A DNA stretch of 64,000 bases, from NCBI GenBank assembly GCA_963575745.1, contig CAUYUJ010018560.1:734813-798812 (forward strand), given 5' to 3'. Made by a program: the position numbers and the translations under genes. The notes under the pieces were generated by a model that saw only the letters and a list, made by a program, of their open reading frames with translations, did no database searches and was not told where the DNA came from. This stretch comes from Prorocentrum cordatum (Eukaryota; Sar; Dinophyceae; Prorocentrales; Prorocentraceae). Shown piece after piece: positions 21,405 to 31,140 of the stretch; within the stretch, counting starts at the first letter, position 1, and every line of letters starts with the position of its first letter.

Positions 21405-24400
21405 TCAGCGGCGGCAGAACCAGCGGCACGCCATGGGGGCGCCATAGGAGGCGGAACCATGGCTCGAGGACGCGCCACATGATGTACCGTAAGGGGAGTT
21501 GTGGTGTGTAGGGGGGGCAGGGTCGGCCTCCGCTCCCCCTTTCGACGTGCCCTTCGCAGCGCCGTACTCGCTGCGGTTGCCCGCTGCAATTTCGGCGTCC
21601 AGATGGGCAGCACCCCTTATGACATCTGTTATGTAGTCAGACCACGCACGATCGGCGCTCGGGAGAGCGACGGCGTCTCTGGTCTCCGGACCGAGAGTGG
21701 GCGAATGGAAGCCGGGGCCAGGATCCAGCGATCGATCCGCGTCCGATCGGCGATCGGGGTCCCAATCGACCGGCTGATCGGGCTGGTCGGCGGTGGCTGA
21801 GCTCGCGGCTACCTGCTGTCGAGGGAGGACACAAAAACAACCTGAACGCGAGGGAGGCGTCTGCCTCTTCAGCACAGGGGGGTCCGAACTAAGAGCCGGG
21901 GTCTTGATTTTGACCGTCTGTCGAAAGAACAACGGCTTAGCCAGAGCCAGCGGGCTCCTGCTTCGGGATTTCTTCAGCCGAATCGGATCCGGAGAGTCCT
22001 GGGAGCGGGGAGATTTTCCGTGCCGGGTCGTTCCTGGAGAGTCCCGTGTTCCGCGCCGTGGGGGCAGGGGAGGTGGGTTTCTCTTCCTGTGTCCAGATCC
22101 TCTGGGCGCTCTGGTGTCCAGATGCTCTGATGGAGCAGCAGCCGGGCGTGTCCTTGAAGACGTAACAGAAGCATGCGGCTTTTGAGCCGGAGCTGAGTCA
22201 TCCCCTTGCCGTGGCTGGTCCTTCGTGGCGCCGCAGCACGGACAGTGCCCCCCCGGATTCGGTGGAGGCGGAAACACTAACTCCATGTTATCGGCGTCAA
22301 CGTGTGGTATGTAGTCGCGAACAGGGGCCTTCCGTGATGGTCCACCATCAGGTGGTGAGAGAACACACCCATCTTTTCTGCTCCAATGGATGGTCCAATC
22401 CTCATCCTCGACGAGACGACCCATGGAAATAACAGACGGACAACCTTTGAGAGCCAAAGAACCTGTGTGCAAGTTAATGGAAGGCACAGAAATATTGATG
22501 TGCTCATTAACAACTCGATCGCCGTTTGCTGTTTCCAATACGTATTCATGTCCACGACGAATACCACATGTTTCAGCTTGAGTCAAATCGTCCTTGTCCG
22601 TGATGTGGTGCGCAGAACCACTATCCAAGACCCAAGACCGTGCGAGAACCGCGGGGGACTTTGCTGCAGTTTCCTGCTGCATGGTCCCTGCTGCAGTTCC
22701 CTGCTGCACTAGCCCTGCTGCAATTCCCTGCTGCACTGCCCCGGCTGGGACAAGCGGCATGCAGGTGTCGAGGTCGTCGTCCAGGCGCTCGGTCAAACGG
22801 ATGGCGTTCTCGATTGCCTCCTGGAGCGCATCCGCGGAGGTCTGCAGCCAGTGGTCCGGAAGAACATCAGGAACGTGGACCACATATCCCTGGTTAGGGG
22901 AAGTACGGTGTCGACGCATTTTGGTCTGAACAGGGAAGTAGTGAATCTCTGTGGCTGCAAAGTTCCATTGCAAGCCTTTCGGCGTCTGAGTCTTCCTGCC
23001 AGGGACTGCAGCGAGAGCGAAGGATCGTGGACGACAGACGTCAACTTGAGGTCGAAGACAGCCGGGAGGCCGATCACAAGGGCTCGGGTCGTGATCATTG
23101 CTTTGGCTGCTGCGGCGTCGGTCTCGGGAGGGGGAGCGCCGTAGTCGACAGGAGTCGTAACAGCGCGTGCCCCCCGGACTGTTGGACACTCGCGTGCTGC
23201 GTCCAAACTGGGGGCCTGGCGAGGCACCAGGCAGGGCGCCAGGCTCGGCGCCGGATTGGGAGCCGGGCTCGGAGCCGAGAAAGGTGCTGCGCTCAGAACA
23301 GCCGGGTTGGGGACCGGACTCGGAGCGGGACTGGGAGCCGGCAAAGGCGCCGGTCAGGGCGCCGGGCTCGGAGCTGGTCTGGGGGCCGTGCTCGGAGCCG
23401 GCCTGGCAGCCGGCGCGGGTGCCGGTCAGGGCGCCGGGCTCGGAGCTGGTCTGGGAGCCGTGCTCGGAGCCGGGGGGGGCGCCGCCAGGCAGCAGTGCGC
23501 CAGGTGGGGAACCGGGCTGGGAGCCGGCCTGGGAGCCGGCAAAGGCGCCGGTCAGGGCGCCGGGCGGCGAGCCGGGCTGGGGGTTACGCTCGGGGCCGGC
23601 CTGGGAGCCGGCGCGGGTGCCGGTCAGGGCGCCGTGTTTGGAGCGTATGACGTACACTCGGTTCCAGGGAGCGGCAGGTGACCGGGCCCTCGTGCTCGTG
23701 CTGCTCCGCTGGCTGGTACGGTCTGAGTCGCGAGAAGGTCGACGTCCGCGCTGGGAGTCGTCGTGGAGCGTGCCTTCCTGACTCTCATACCCGTCTTGGT
23801 TGGGAGCGGGCCGAGATCGCCAGTTATCCCAGGTCTGAGATTGGGAGGCGTCACGAGGAGGCTGCTGAGATCCCCCCGGACTCCTGGACGAACGGTGGTT
23901 TCGACCAGATTTCGGTCCACGCGAGGGGGGGCGGCCACGGCTGTCCTGACTCCGCGGGCGGCTGGTGCTCTGTGGCGGAGTCGCAGCGTTGGCTGCCAGG
24001 TGTGCGTAGGTGCACGCGTCGCCCTTGGCGCAGTGGCCTGCCTGGAAGTAGCTGCAGGCGGGCACGTGGGGGTAGCGGCAGCGGTCGCCGTACGAACAGG
24101 CACCAGTTTTGGCGAATTTGTGGCAAAAACGCGCGGCGCCGCCGTGAGGCTGCTGCGAGCCGGGTGGCTGGGCGGAACGCTGGGGCTGGCGAGTGTTCTC
24201 GCTGTGAGGGGCGCCAGTGTCAGGGCGGCTGCGGGAGTCCACCATGTGCAGGAGCTTGCACGCGTTTCCCTTGGGGCATTTGCCCTTGCTGAAGGGCACG
24301 CAGAAGCCAGTCTTCGGAGAGACGATGGCTGCGGTGTCCCTGTTGCCTGTCCTCAGGTGGTACTGGTTGCGCCGCGTTCGGTGTAGCTCAAGAACAGCTG

Positions 24401-27071
24401 TGACTCGGTGGTGGAGCCAAGTGTAACAGCGCTCTGGTGCCCCTTTAGGAGCTTTGTTGTACGTGTTCATGTCGTCCTTCATCCAAGGATGCAACTCAAT
24501 CTGTGTACGAAACAGTGACTCCATAATGTTCGGCGGAGGAAGCTCCCGGAGCTCCAGGAGCAGTTGGTCCCACTCCGTCACGAACCTTTTGAGGTCATCT
24601 CCATGCATACGTAGAGTGTTGATCCTTTCGAAATCATGAATCGTATCGTCGGCGTCGGTCACATCGTAATAACGCAAAATCTTCCAGTAGATCTGACGTC
24701 CCTTTATCATGCGACCGTGCTTGTGCTCTGTGTTCTCCAGCAATTTGATATCCAGTTTCAATTCGCTGCTGAGAATCGCTTGTAAAGCTTCCGCGAACTT
24801 CAGATCCAAACTTGCGAAATCACCGCTGTCCTGTAGATCATCCAGTGTCACACCGGGCTGTTCTGCAACACAGAAGAACTTGTATGCAGCATCTGGACGC
24901 CCAGAGGCACTGCAGAAGGCCTTGCGGACTGCGTGCTGCCACTCAAGAACATGTCCGATTCTGGGAAGACCTGGAACACGCACACGCTCGCTCTCCTTCA
25001 CCGGTGTGATGGTAGCAACAGGGCTCCCTCCGATGGTGTATTGAGACTGCATGACAGTAGCACCAAGGACGTTGGGCACTGGTGAGTGCGTGCGAAAACT
25101 TGCAGCGTCGAAGTTTGCCTCCTGTGCAGGTGCTGCGGAAGCGGCCGGGGCCGCGGTCCTGCTGGCAGCTGACGGTGACACACGTCGGGCCTGTGGCTGG
25201 TAGCCAGCGGCTGGGGTTCCCCCCTGCACACCCCCCGCGTTCGAGGCAGGGGCGCCGGGAGAAGTGCGTCTGGAGGTCGGGGCTTGTGGTGGTACAGGTG
25301 TGTGCTGTGTAGCATCAGCTACGTGGGCCTTGAATTGGTCTTCGAGAATGATGTTGTCACGTTGCAACTGTTCGATGCAGCCTGAGAAACCATCAACATT
25401 CCTCTGGACCTCGCGGGTCTTGTCTGTAAGCACGGAATACTGTCGTTGAGTAGACTGGGAAAGGTCTGTAAGAAGAGAACGTAGCTGATCCATGTCGGCC
25501 TTTACGCGCGACAGCTCCTGCTGCGTATCCGCCAGGCGGGTCTGCACTTCAGATACCCGTGCCTTTCCAGCATCCCTCTCAGAGCGAAGCTCGTGTAACT
25601 GCCTTTGCACGTGGTCCGCCTCCGCACGCACGGTCCGTTGTACGGCTGCCAGTACGGCGGGGTCGTCAACCGAAGAAGGGGGCACCAGCTGGCCAGTCTG
25701 GGCCCTTACAACGCGCAGCTCAGTCACGGCCTCTTCGAGAGTCAGGACTCTGGCGGTGAGCTTTGGGATCGAATCAACTTGGGAATCAGAGAAACGCTGG
25801 TTGACAGCATTTTCGGCTTGACAGAGTTTGCCGTAGAGATCTTGTTGGATTTGTTGGGTCTCAGCACGAAGATCAGATGTAGCGGACATCGTGGCGTCAC
25901 GAAGCTCAATAATCTGGCCCTGGAGAGCTGAGGGAGCCGCGCCGGCGCTGGCGGCAGCAACTGCTTGGAGTTCATCGTGGAGAAACTTGGCGCGAGTATC
26001 ATTGTGGTCACGCATATGGATAAAACGTGCTTCCAAATGAGAGAACTCGGAGTGCACAGCGGCAAGCTCGGAGCGGTCTTGGCCACGCTGAGCGGCAACA
26101 GCATCGACCTTCGAAACGAGTTGACACATGACGTGACGATCCTCGTACAACCTAGCGTCGACTTCCTGCAAACCTTTAGCGAGATCCGATCGCAAGATCG
26201 CAGTCTCAGTGGCGGTTGCCTGGTGCACGAGAGCAGTCTGATGCTCCACATACGTCTGTACCTGGTCTCTTAGCTCAGCCATATCTGTTAGGGGGACGGC
26301 GGCAGGCGCAGCCACAGGTGAGCTGACAGCGCGTCTTCGTGCCCTCTGGGAGGGACTGCGGCTGTGCAAATCCTGGGCTGCAATCTGGAACTGTTCGGGG
26401 CCACGTCTGTCACGAGGCGAAGCTGCGCGAGAACGAGAAACAGTGACTTGACGACCGGCGAAGGCTGCGCCGTCGCGGGTCTGAGCACGAAACTCGAGGG
26501 CGCGGACGTGCTCTCGGACTGGCGTCACGGCACGGGTGACTGGGTTCCGTCCCCCGCCCCAGCGGCGAGATCCTCCAGAGCCTCTCTGCACGGGACTTCC
26601 CTGTGGAGGCGAAAGAGCCTCCGAGTGGGCCCCCCCAGCAGGGGCCCGAAAAGTCGGGGTCAGATTTTGAGGAGGTTGAGGAGTCTGGAGCTGAGGAACT
26701 CCAGGAGCCACAGGGTGTCTCGCTCTGACAGCATTTCTGGGCGGATCATTCCGTGGCACGAGGACCTCAGCGCTCTGAAAGAGATGCTGCGCAGCACCCG
26801 AGCTGCGGTCTCCCGCTGCATCCGACACGACGGGCGACGCGACGGGATGAACGACTGACGACGAGGAAGGGGCCTGGAACTGAGGAGTACCAGGAGCGTG
26901 TCCTTGTCCAGCGTCAAGACCCTCAGTACCTGGAGAAATGGCCACACGATCAGCTCGCGGGATGCCATGCACGTCCATCAAAACTTCAATCTCCTGCTCC
27001 AAGTTGCGCGCCACGGGGTCCGCCACGCCGTCGCGAAGAGGCGCGGGGCCGAGAGGCGCACCGCCCTCCAT
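21405..27071 (-). CDS. Gag-protease polyprotein of the non-autonomous Copia element
   Basis: 1,888 codons, uninterrupted. Residues 1-260 are low complexity. Residues 263-590 are rich in heptad-like Leu/Ala/Glu/Gln sequence (e.g. ELRDQVQTYVEHQTALVHQA) and probably form a coiled coil. Residues 695-910 look like a Copia-type Gag core (WQHAVRKAF...DDLKRFVTEWDQLLLELREL). Three CCCH fingers follow: C924-x7-C-x5-C-x3-H942, C983-x8-C-x5-C-x3-H1002 and C1006-x7-C-x5-C-x3-H1024. Residues 1144-1290 are an imperfect Gly/Ser/Pro/Ala repeat (EPGALTGTRAGxQAG). The aspartic protease has WVLDSGSAHH with D1483, then ETANGDRV and SMGRL. A GHCPCCGATKDQ motif resembles the pre-integrase Cys motif. The last 280 residues are Pro/Arg/Ser-rich with no integrase. 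The first ATG is 74 nt inside the LTR edge. Confidence 0.9.
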   Translation of the reverse strand: MEGGAPLGPAPLRDGVADPVARNLEQEIEVLMDVHGIPRADRVAISPGTEGLDAGQGHAPGTPQFQAPSSSSVVHPVASPVVSDAAGDRSSGAAQHLFQSAEVLVPRNDPPRNAVRARHPVAPGVPQLQTPQPPQNLTPTFRAPAGGAHSEALSPPQGSPVQRGSGGSRRWGGGRNPVTRAVTPVREHVRALEFRAQTRDGAAFAGRQVTVSRSRAASPRDRRGPEQFQIAAQDLHSRSPSQRARRRAVSSPVAAPAAVPLTDMAELRDQVQTYVEHQTALVHQATATETAILRSDLAKGLQEVDARLYEDRHVMCQLVSKVDAVAAQRGQDRSELAAVHSEFSHLEARFIHMRDHNDTRAKFLHDELQAVAAASAGAAPSALQGQIIELRDATMSATSDLRAETQQIQQDLYGKLCQAENAVNQRFSDSQVDSIPKLTARVLTLEEAVTELRVVRAQTGQLVPPSSVDDPAVLAAVQRTVRAEADHVQRQLHELRSERDAGKARVSEVQTRLADTQQELSRVKADMDQLRSLLTDLSQSTQRQYSVLTDKTREVQRNVDGFSGCIEQLQRDNIILEDQFKAHVADATQHTPVPPQAPTSRRTSPGAPASNAGGVQGGTPAAGYQPQARRVSPSAASRTAAPAASAAPAQEANFDAASFRTHSPVPNVLGATVMQSQYTIGGSPVATITPVKESERVRVPGLPRIGHVLEWQHAVRKAFCSASGRPDAAYKFFCVAEQPGVTLDDLQDSGDFASLDLKFAEALQAILSSELKLDIKLLENTEHKHGRMIKGRQIYWKILRYYDVTDADDTIHDFERINTLRMHGDDLKRFVTEWDQLLLELRELPPPNIMESLFRTQIELHPWMKDDMNTYNKAPKGAPERCYTWLHHRVTAVLELHRTRRNQYHLRTGNRDTAAIVSPKTGFCVPFSKGKCPKGNACKLLHMVDSRSRPDTGAPHSENTRQPQRSAQPPGSQQPHGGAARFCHKFAKTGACSYGDRCRYPHVPACSYFQAGHCAKGDACTYAHLAANAATPPQSTSRPRSQDSRGRPPSRGPKSGRNHRSSRSPGGSQQPPRDASQSQTWDNWRSRPAPNQDGYESQEGTLHDDSQRGRRPSRDSDRTSQRSSTSTRARSPAAPWNRVYVIRSKHGALTGTRAGSQAGPERNPQPGSPPGALTGAFAGSQAGSQPGSPPGALLPGGAPPGSEHGSQTSSEPGALTGTRAGCQAGSEHGPQTSSEPGALTGAFAGSQSRSESGPQPGCSERSTFLGSEPGSQSGAEPGALPGASPGPQFGRSTRVSNSPGGTRCYDSCRLRRSPSRDRRRSSQSNDHDPSPCDRPPGCLRPQVDVCRPRSFALAAVPGRKTQTPKGLQWNFAATEIHYFPVQTKMRRHRTSPNQGYVVHVPDVLPDHWLQTSADALQEAIENAIRLTERLDDDLDTCMPLVPAGAVQQGIAAGLVQQGTAAGTMQQETAAKSPAVLARSWVLDSGSAHHITDKDDLTQAETCGIRRGHEYVLETANGDRVVNEHINISVPSINLHTGSLALKGCPSVISMGRLVEDEDWTIHWSRKDGCVLSPPDGGPSRKAPVRDYIPHVDADNMELVFPPPPNPGGHCPCCGATKDQPRQGDDSAPAQKPHASVTSSRTRPAAAPSEHLDTRAPRGSGHRKRNPPPLPPRRGTRDSPGTTRHGKSPRSQDSPDPIRLKKSRSRSPLALAKPLFFRQTVKIKTPALSSDPPVLKRQTPPSRSGCFCVLPRQQVAASSATADQPDQPVDWDPDRRSDADRSLDPGPGFHSPTLGPETRDAVALPSADRAWSDYITDVIRGAAHLDAEIAAGNRSEYGAAKGTSKGGAEADPAPPTHHNSPYGTSCGASSSHGSASYGAPMACRWFCRR

Positions 27072-27117
27072 CGCGACTGAGTGGGGGGCTCAGGAAGCGC
27101 GGAAGTTGGAGCGATTG

Positions 27118-27144
27118 CGTTTTGAACAGAGAAGGCTGATAACC
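27118..27144 (-). promoter_or_regulatory. primer-binding-site candidate
   Basis: On the minus strand GGTTATCAGCCTTC directly follows the CACA end of the 5' LTR. It resembles the common Copia primer site TGGTATCAGAGC (initiator tRNA-Met) with one extra base. The dinoflagellate tRNA sequence would be needed to confirm pairing. Confidence 0.5.
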
Positions 27145-27321
27145 TGTGTGAGGGGGAGGGGGACCGAAGGACCGAACCCACCCCCAAAGTGTCCGTAGGT
27201 AGACGTGATGAGGATGATGGAAGTTGTCCTCTTCACCCTCTGTGTACGAGTACCTTGAGCCAAGCCGAAAGGGGCGATGGATATGAGCAAGATAGGAGGA
27301 AAGTAGGGGGATTCACACACA
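27145..27321 (-). repeat. 5' LTR (177 bp)
   Basis: Identical to 20340-20516 over all 177 bases, which indicates very recent insertion or gene conversion. It should contain the promoter, but no standard core element was recognised. Confidence 0.95.
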
Positions 27322-27326
27322 GTGCA
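27322..27326. other. target-site duplication GTGCA (right)
   Basis: The second copy of the GTGCA duplication. Removing the element and one copy rejoins the two halves of the old integrase. Confidence 0.93.
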
Positions 27327-27903
27327 TTGCGGGCCACCCGTTTATGCCCAGTGAACAGAATCATATATCGAACCACTTTGATCGAGTAAGCGTCGGGCCC
27401 GCTCCCTCCCAAAGTAAAACGCGGCTCCAAGTTAACCCGGTATCCTGGCAGCGCATAACTAGAACGGGGGTTCCTTGTCCTCCCTCGGTATCTTCTCCCT
27501 TCTTACCATTGAAACACATGTAGCCAATTGAGATAACGGGTGCTGCATGCCTCCTGGATTCCACGCTCCGTTTGCGCGCTCTCCTCCTTGCCTTCCCTCT
27601 AACGTAGTGGTGGTGCCAACTTAGATATTGTAGACGAGCTTTGTCATGTAACTCACCGTCGTCCTTGACTGGCTTCATGTCGTGCGTGATCCCGTTGGGT
27701 ACTTCAGCCGCATCAACTACAAACACGTCCTCGGCGCCACCCAACACACCGCTCCCATCCTCGCCATCCTGGTCGCCCTCCAAAGTCACGATGACTGGAT
27801 TGCGAGCGAGGCTCGCAGATTCAGCCGCGCTCAGCAGAACAGGTCCGCCATGGGAGTTCCCTGCCAGGGACAACCCCGCGCCTCTCCCCACGAACCTTTT
27901 CAC
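27327..27903 (-). pseudogene. Copia integrase, N-terminal half (5' of the insertion)
   Basis: The minus-strand frame reads HDKARLQYLSWHHHYVRGKA, then APVISIGYMCF, then GTPVLVMRCQDTGLTWSRVL. It then shifts frame to VVRYMILFTGHKRVARNA at the insertion point. These follow the HHCC zinc domain and the core up to the second catalytic Asp. The first catalytic Asp (expected in ISxDYxF) is Gly, and the Cys pair of the zinc domain is lost, so it was dead or dying before the young element landed. Confidence 0.82.
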
Positions 27904-28589
27904 CCTTCCTTGCCCCCTCTCTGCTCGTAGCTCTTCCCGGGGCCTGGATGGCAGTTGCCGTTCCTCTCGTGGATCGTCATTGTTTGCCTCTTTGTCTCGT
28001 GCTCAAGGTAACTGCAAGATCGCCCATCCTCGTCTCGACCTAATGCGATACGATTCCCCGCGTCTACCATGCCGCGCGCAAGACCGAGCACCTCTTCAAC
28101 GTCGGCGATCTGGGCGCATGCTCATTGTAGATACATATTCGCTTGTTCCTACTGTTACCCATTGCCCACGGTCCCCAATAACCCGCCCATCGGCAGCGCG
28201 GGCGGCGCTTGCCGCTCCAGGAGGCGCCCGCGGGTTGAACGGGACAACTGTTGCATTCAACTTTTCTCCCTGTTGATGCACTCCGTGACTCAGTTTCCCC
28301 AATTGGCGCAATGGTCGCAATTCTCCCCATTGGTGCGCTGGCCGCAGCGATCGCTGAAACTATCTGGTACGTGCCTCCTCTGGATCCCTAACTTCACCTC
28401 CCTGCTTCTCGCCTCGGTTCACTGGTGCTGCGCGCTCCACTCCTGCGCTCCACTGGCTCCGGCGCGATAACGCGGCTGGCAACTCCACCTGGTTCAGTGG
28501 CCCCGCCCATCTCGGCGCTGTAGCATCCAGGTCCCAGTAAGGGCTGCCCTGACATTTGCGGGGGCTTCGCTGCGCCTCGCGCCACCCCC

Positions 28590-28960
28590 TGACCTGGGGT
28601 GGCCTCGCCGGCGTTCCTGGGGCACCGCGCTGCGACGTGGCCCTTTTCACCGCATTCGTCATAATCCTTCTCACTGATCGGCGCGAATCCCCCATTGCCT
28701 CCCCCCTTCCATCCTGGGGCTGGAATTTCTTGGTAACTTCCTTTAATGTAGCCCCCTGAGTAGCCCTTGACGCCCTGCCCCCCTCATTTACATCGCCCTA
28801 CGTTCGCTCCTTGGTGACCTTCGGCACCTAGCAGCGCCCGTTTCCATTTTTTTCCCTTTGGCGATTCCTGTCGTGGCGCACTCTTTGGCGATGCGCCCAT
28901 ATCCTCTGCGCCTGTAATGCATGGGCCCTTTGCCCTCGCCTCTGCCTTTGCTCGCTTCGC
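28590..28960 (-). pseudogene. Copia gag zinc-knuckle region relic
   Basis: Two CCHC-like motifs on the minus strand. One, near 28925-28880, reads MHYRRRGYGRIAKEC. The other, at 28663-28622, reads YDECGEKGHVAARC, a C-x2-C-x4-H-x4-C knuckle with the first Cys changed to Tyr. The surrounding sequence is basic and Gly-rich. Upstream gag sequence could not be followed with confidence. Confidence 0.65.
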
Positions 28961-29841
28961 TCGCGTCGCGGCCCCCGCTCGCATGAAACGCCGGCTCCAC
29001 GGGGAAAGGCTCGGGACTTCCAGGGGCCCCGCGCTGCAAAATATCTGGACGTAGCCTGTCTGGGCGCTGTCGCCCAGTTTCAGGGGGCGGGGCCACGAGC
29101 CCTGGTTGCAATTTTTCGCGACGTTGTCGACGGGGTCGGAGGAAGGCGCCGCGTCGCCTCTGCGTCTCAGATGCGTCGGCGATGCGTCGGCGACGTCGGC
29201 GATGCATCGGCGCCGTCGGCGCGGGGAACATCGGGATCCACGTCGAGCCCCATCGGCGACGTTTCGGCGGCGCGGCACGATCCTCCGACCCCATCTATTC
29301 CTGCTCGGCCCAGGGCCCAAATCTCGGACGATTCTGCGATCTGGGCGTCGCATTTGTTTCGCACTGCGCGTTTTCGCCCAGCCTCAGGGCCCGGGAGTTT
29401 AAAATGAGGTGGTAGACCCAGACATATACTACGCCTCAGGCGCAGCATCCGACTAACCCTGTTGCATCGCAGCAACGATAGAGCAAGAGATAGGAGATGG
29501 CCGCGCGAGCGGCAATATGACATCTCAAGGGATAGTCTTCCGCATCGACGTCTGGCGGCGCACCGCAGCGCGGCGCTATCAAATCGGCGCTGAGGCCCAG
29601 ACGGCCGCGGACGAACGCTCGCCGACTCTCGCCTTTGCCCTTCCTCCTCCAGAGTCGAAGGGGCGATGGGGGCGAAGCGCGAGTCCGCGCCCGGCCTTGT
29701 TCGGCAAAACAGTGATACTACAAGAGAGAGGCAGCAGCCGGCGGGCTCAAACCTCAGCGGGGTTACCCCGCAGCTCCTTACTCCCCGGGCGGCGCAGACG
29801 CTCTCGTCTGGCCGGCCCTGCATGGAACGCGCCGCTTCAAA

Positions 29842-30500
29842 TCATGCTTTCAATGCCCCCCTGGCGAGACCGTCTGCGGCCATGTCCCGGGCGTCGCACC
29901 ACTGCGCGCTATGCGCGACACCGCGCTCCATCATCTGCCGTAGCCAACTGACGCGGCCCAGGAGGGTGCACTCGGTCGGCTTCTTCAGGTCTTTGCTCGA
30001 CAAGGACTTGAAGACATATTACGCATCCGCAATCAAAGTGACCTTACTTCTGAGGCCGCCCATCTCAATAAGATCCTTCACCTGAGTGGGCGCGAGCGGC
30101 CCTGAGTGGAGTTCGCGCAGCGTAACGATCGCGAAATAGCAGTCTTCCACGTCGCGGGCTGCTGCTAGCGCCCCAGCCGGATACCTAGAGCGAAGATGCA
30201 AGCGGTGAGACTTGCAGTGAGCGTTGACAAGATGGACGACAGGCTTGCCAGCATGCGTGCGACCACGCCTTAGCAGGTTTGCCCCGAATACTATAACTTA
30301 TGACCTCATCATCGGCATCGCCGTTTAAGCGACGATAACCGGAGTCGCTGCGCAAGTCTACCTCGCCCGTTGGTATCATCGTTGTATAAACGATCTTCTT
30401 TGGGCAGGCCTGCAGCTTCCTGGAAATCGCGTCGGGTCGCCGCATTTGCATATTGGTCGGTTCCTCCACACGCTGCAATGATACAACGCACACCATGAAC
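29842..30500 (-). pseudogene. separate Copia RNase H relic
   Basis: The minus strand reads KIVYTTMIPTGEVDLRSDSG then YRRLNGDADDEVISYSIRGK (30.4-30.25 kb), YPAGALAAARDVEDCYFAIV (30.18 kb), then YVFKSLSSKDLKKPTECTLL and WCDARDMAADGLARG, with a TGA stop at 29842. This matches the terminal RNase H region of another dinoflagellate Copia family. One in-frame TAA and at least one frameshift disrupt it. It lies just upstream of the old element's gag, so two elements are adjacent or nested. Its RT and integrase were not found. Confidence 0.8.
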
Positions 30501-30850
30501 CATACTTGCGTGATGAGGGCGTAAAGTGATAACCAGATAAGCCACCCCCAGTCCTGGCCCCGCTGGGTGCCCCCCCCCCCCCCTGGACGGCGAGGCCGCG
30601 ACGCAAAGCAACCGGGCGCCCCGCGCAGCTCCCGCGTCGCATGGGCGGAAGGAGCGATCTCCTACGAACGCTCGATGGAGACACGGGAGCGACAAGGGGC
30701 ATGATAACACAGATAGTGAAGGAGCTGAGTGCAGAGCAATAGCCGCTGCTACAGGCGAGCGCGGGAGAGATGATGCGAGGGAGTATGTGTATAAGGCAAG
30801 GAGGGGTCGAGGCGCGGAGGATTATCGGAAAAATGCACGCGCGTAAAAGA

Positions 30851-31140
30851 ACCCCCCCCAAAAAAAAAAAAAAACAATCGGGGAGGGGAAGGGGGCGAGG
30901 AGGGCGAGAGGACGAAAGAGGGACGAGAGGGCGAGGGATGGATGCGTGGACGCGTCGGGGGCGGCGGAGAGGAAACCACGAGGAGGGGCATGCGAGGGGG
31001 GCGGGGCGAGCGAGGAGGGCGAGGGGGCGAATGACGGGAGGGGGCGCGCGCGGGGCGAGGGGGGGAGGCGAAGAAGAGGGCGAATGGGAACGGCGGGGGG
31101 GGGGGGGGGGGGGAGTAAGAGGGCGAGGGGGGCGACAAGG
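30851..31140. repeat. A tract and G-rich GGGCGAGGAGG low-complexity block
   Basis: An A run at about 30860-30874 and C/G homopolymers including about 20 G at 31094-31113. Irregular GGGGCGAGGAGGGCGAG repeats fill the rest. Long Arg/Pro frames here are artefacts. Confidence 0.75.

Larger units (their letters stand above)
20340..27321 (-). mobile_element. intact non-autonomous Copia-type LTR retrotransposon (Gag-protease only)
   Basis: A 6,982-bp element with two 177-bp direct terminal repeats that I compared base by base and found identical. Each begins TGTGTGAGG and ends TTCACACACA, so TG...CA termini are present, and a GTGCA duplication flanks the whole. In the minus orientation the layout is 5' LTR, a 73-nt leader with a primer-binding-site candidate, one ORF (27071 to 21405), about 890 nt of noncoding sequence, a polypurine tract and the 3' LTR. 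The ORF ends after the protease. Neither strand encodes integrase, RT or RNase H. It must therefore have been mobilised in trans, as described for TR-GAG-type and other non-autonomous LTR elements. Confidence 0.92.
16224..29000 (-). mobile_element. old degenerate Copia-type retrotransposon, interrupted
   Basis: Reading down the minus strand from about 29 kb, the order is gag zinc knuckles, integrase, RT, RNase H. This is the Copia order, with integrase before RT. All segments carry frameshifts or lost catalytic residues. A younger element (20340-27321) interrupts the integrase. LTRs for this old copy were not identified, so its outer limits are approximate. The unassigned stretch 17.85-19.8 kb lies between integrase and RT, where Copia elements have a variable linker. 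An open frame there (18028-18435) includes TGFVELSWRAQLAAG but no motif I can place. Confidence 0.75.
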
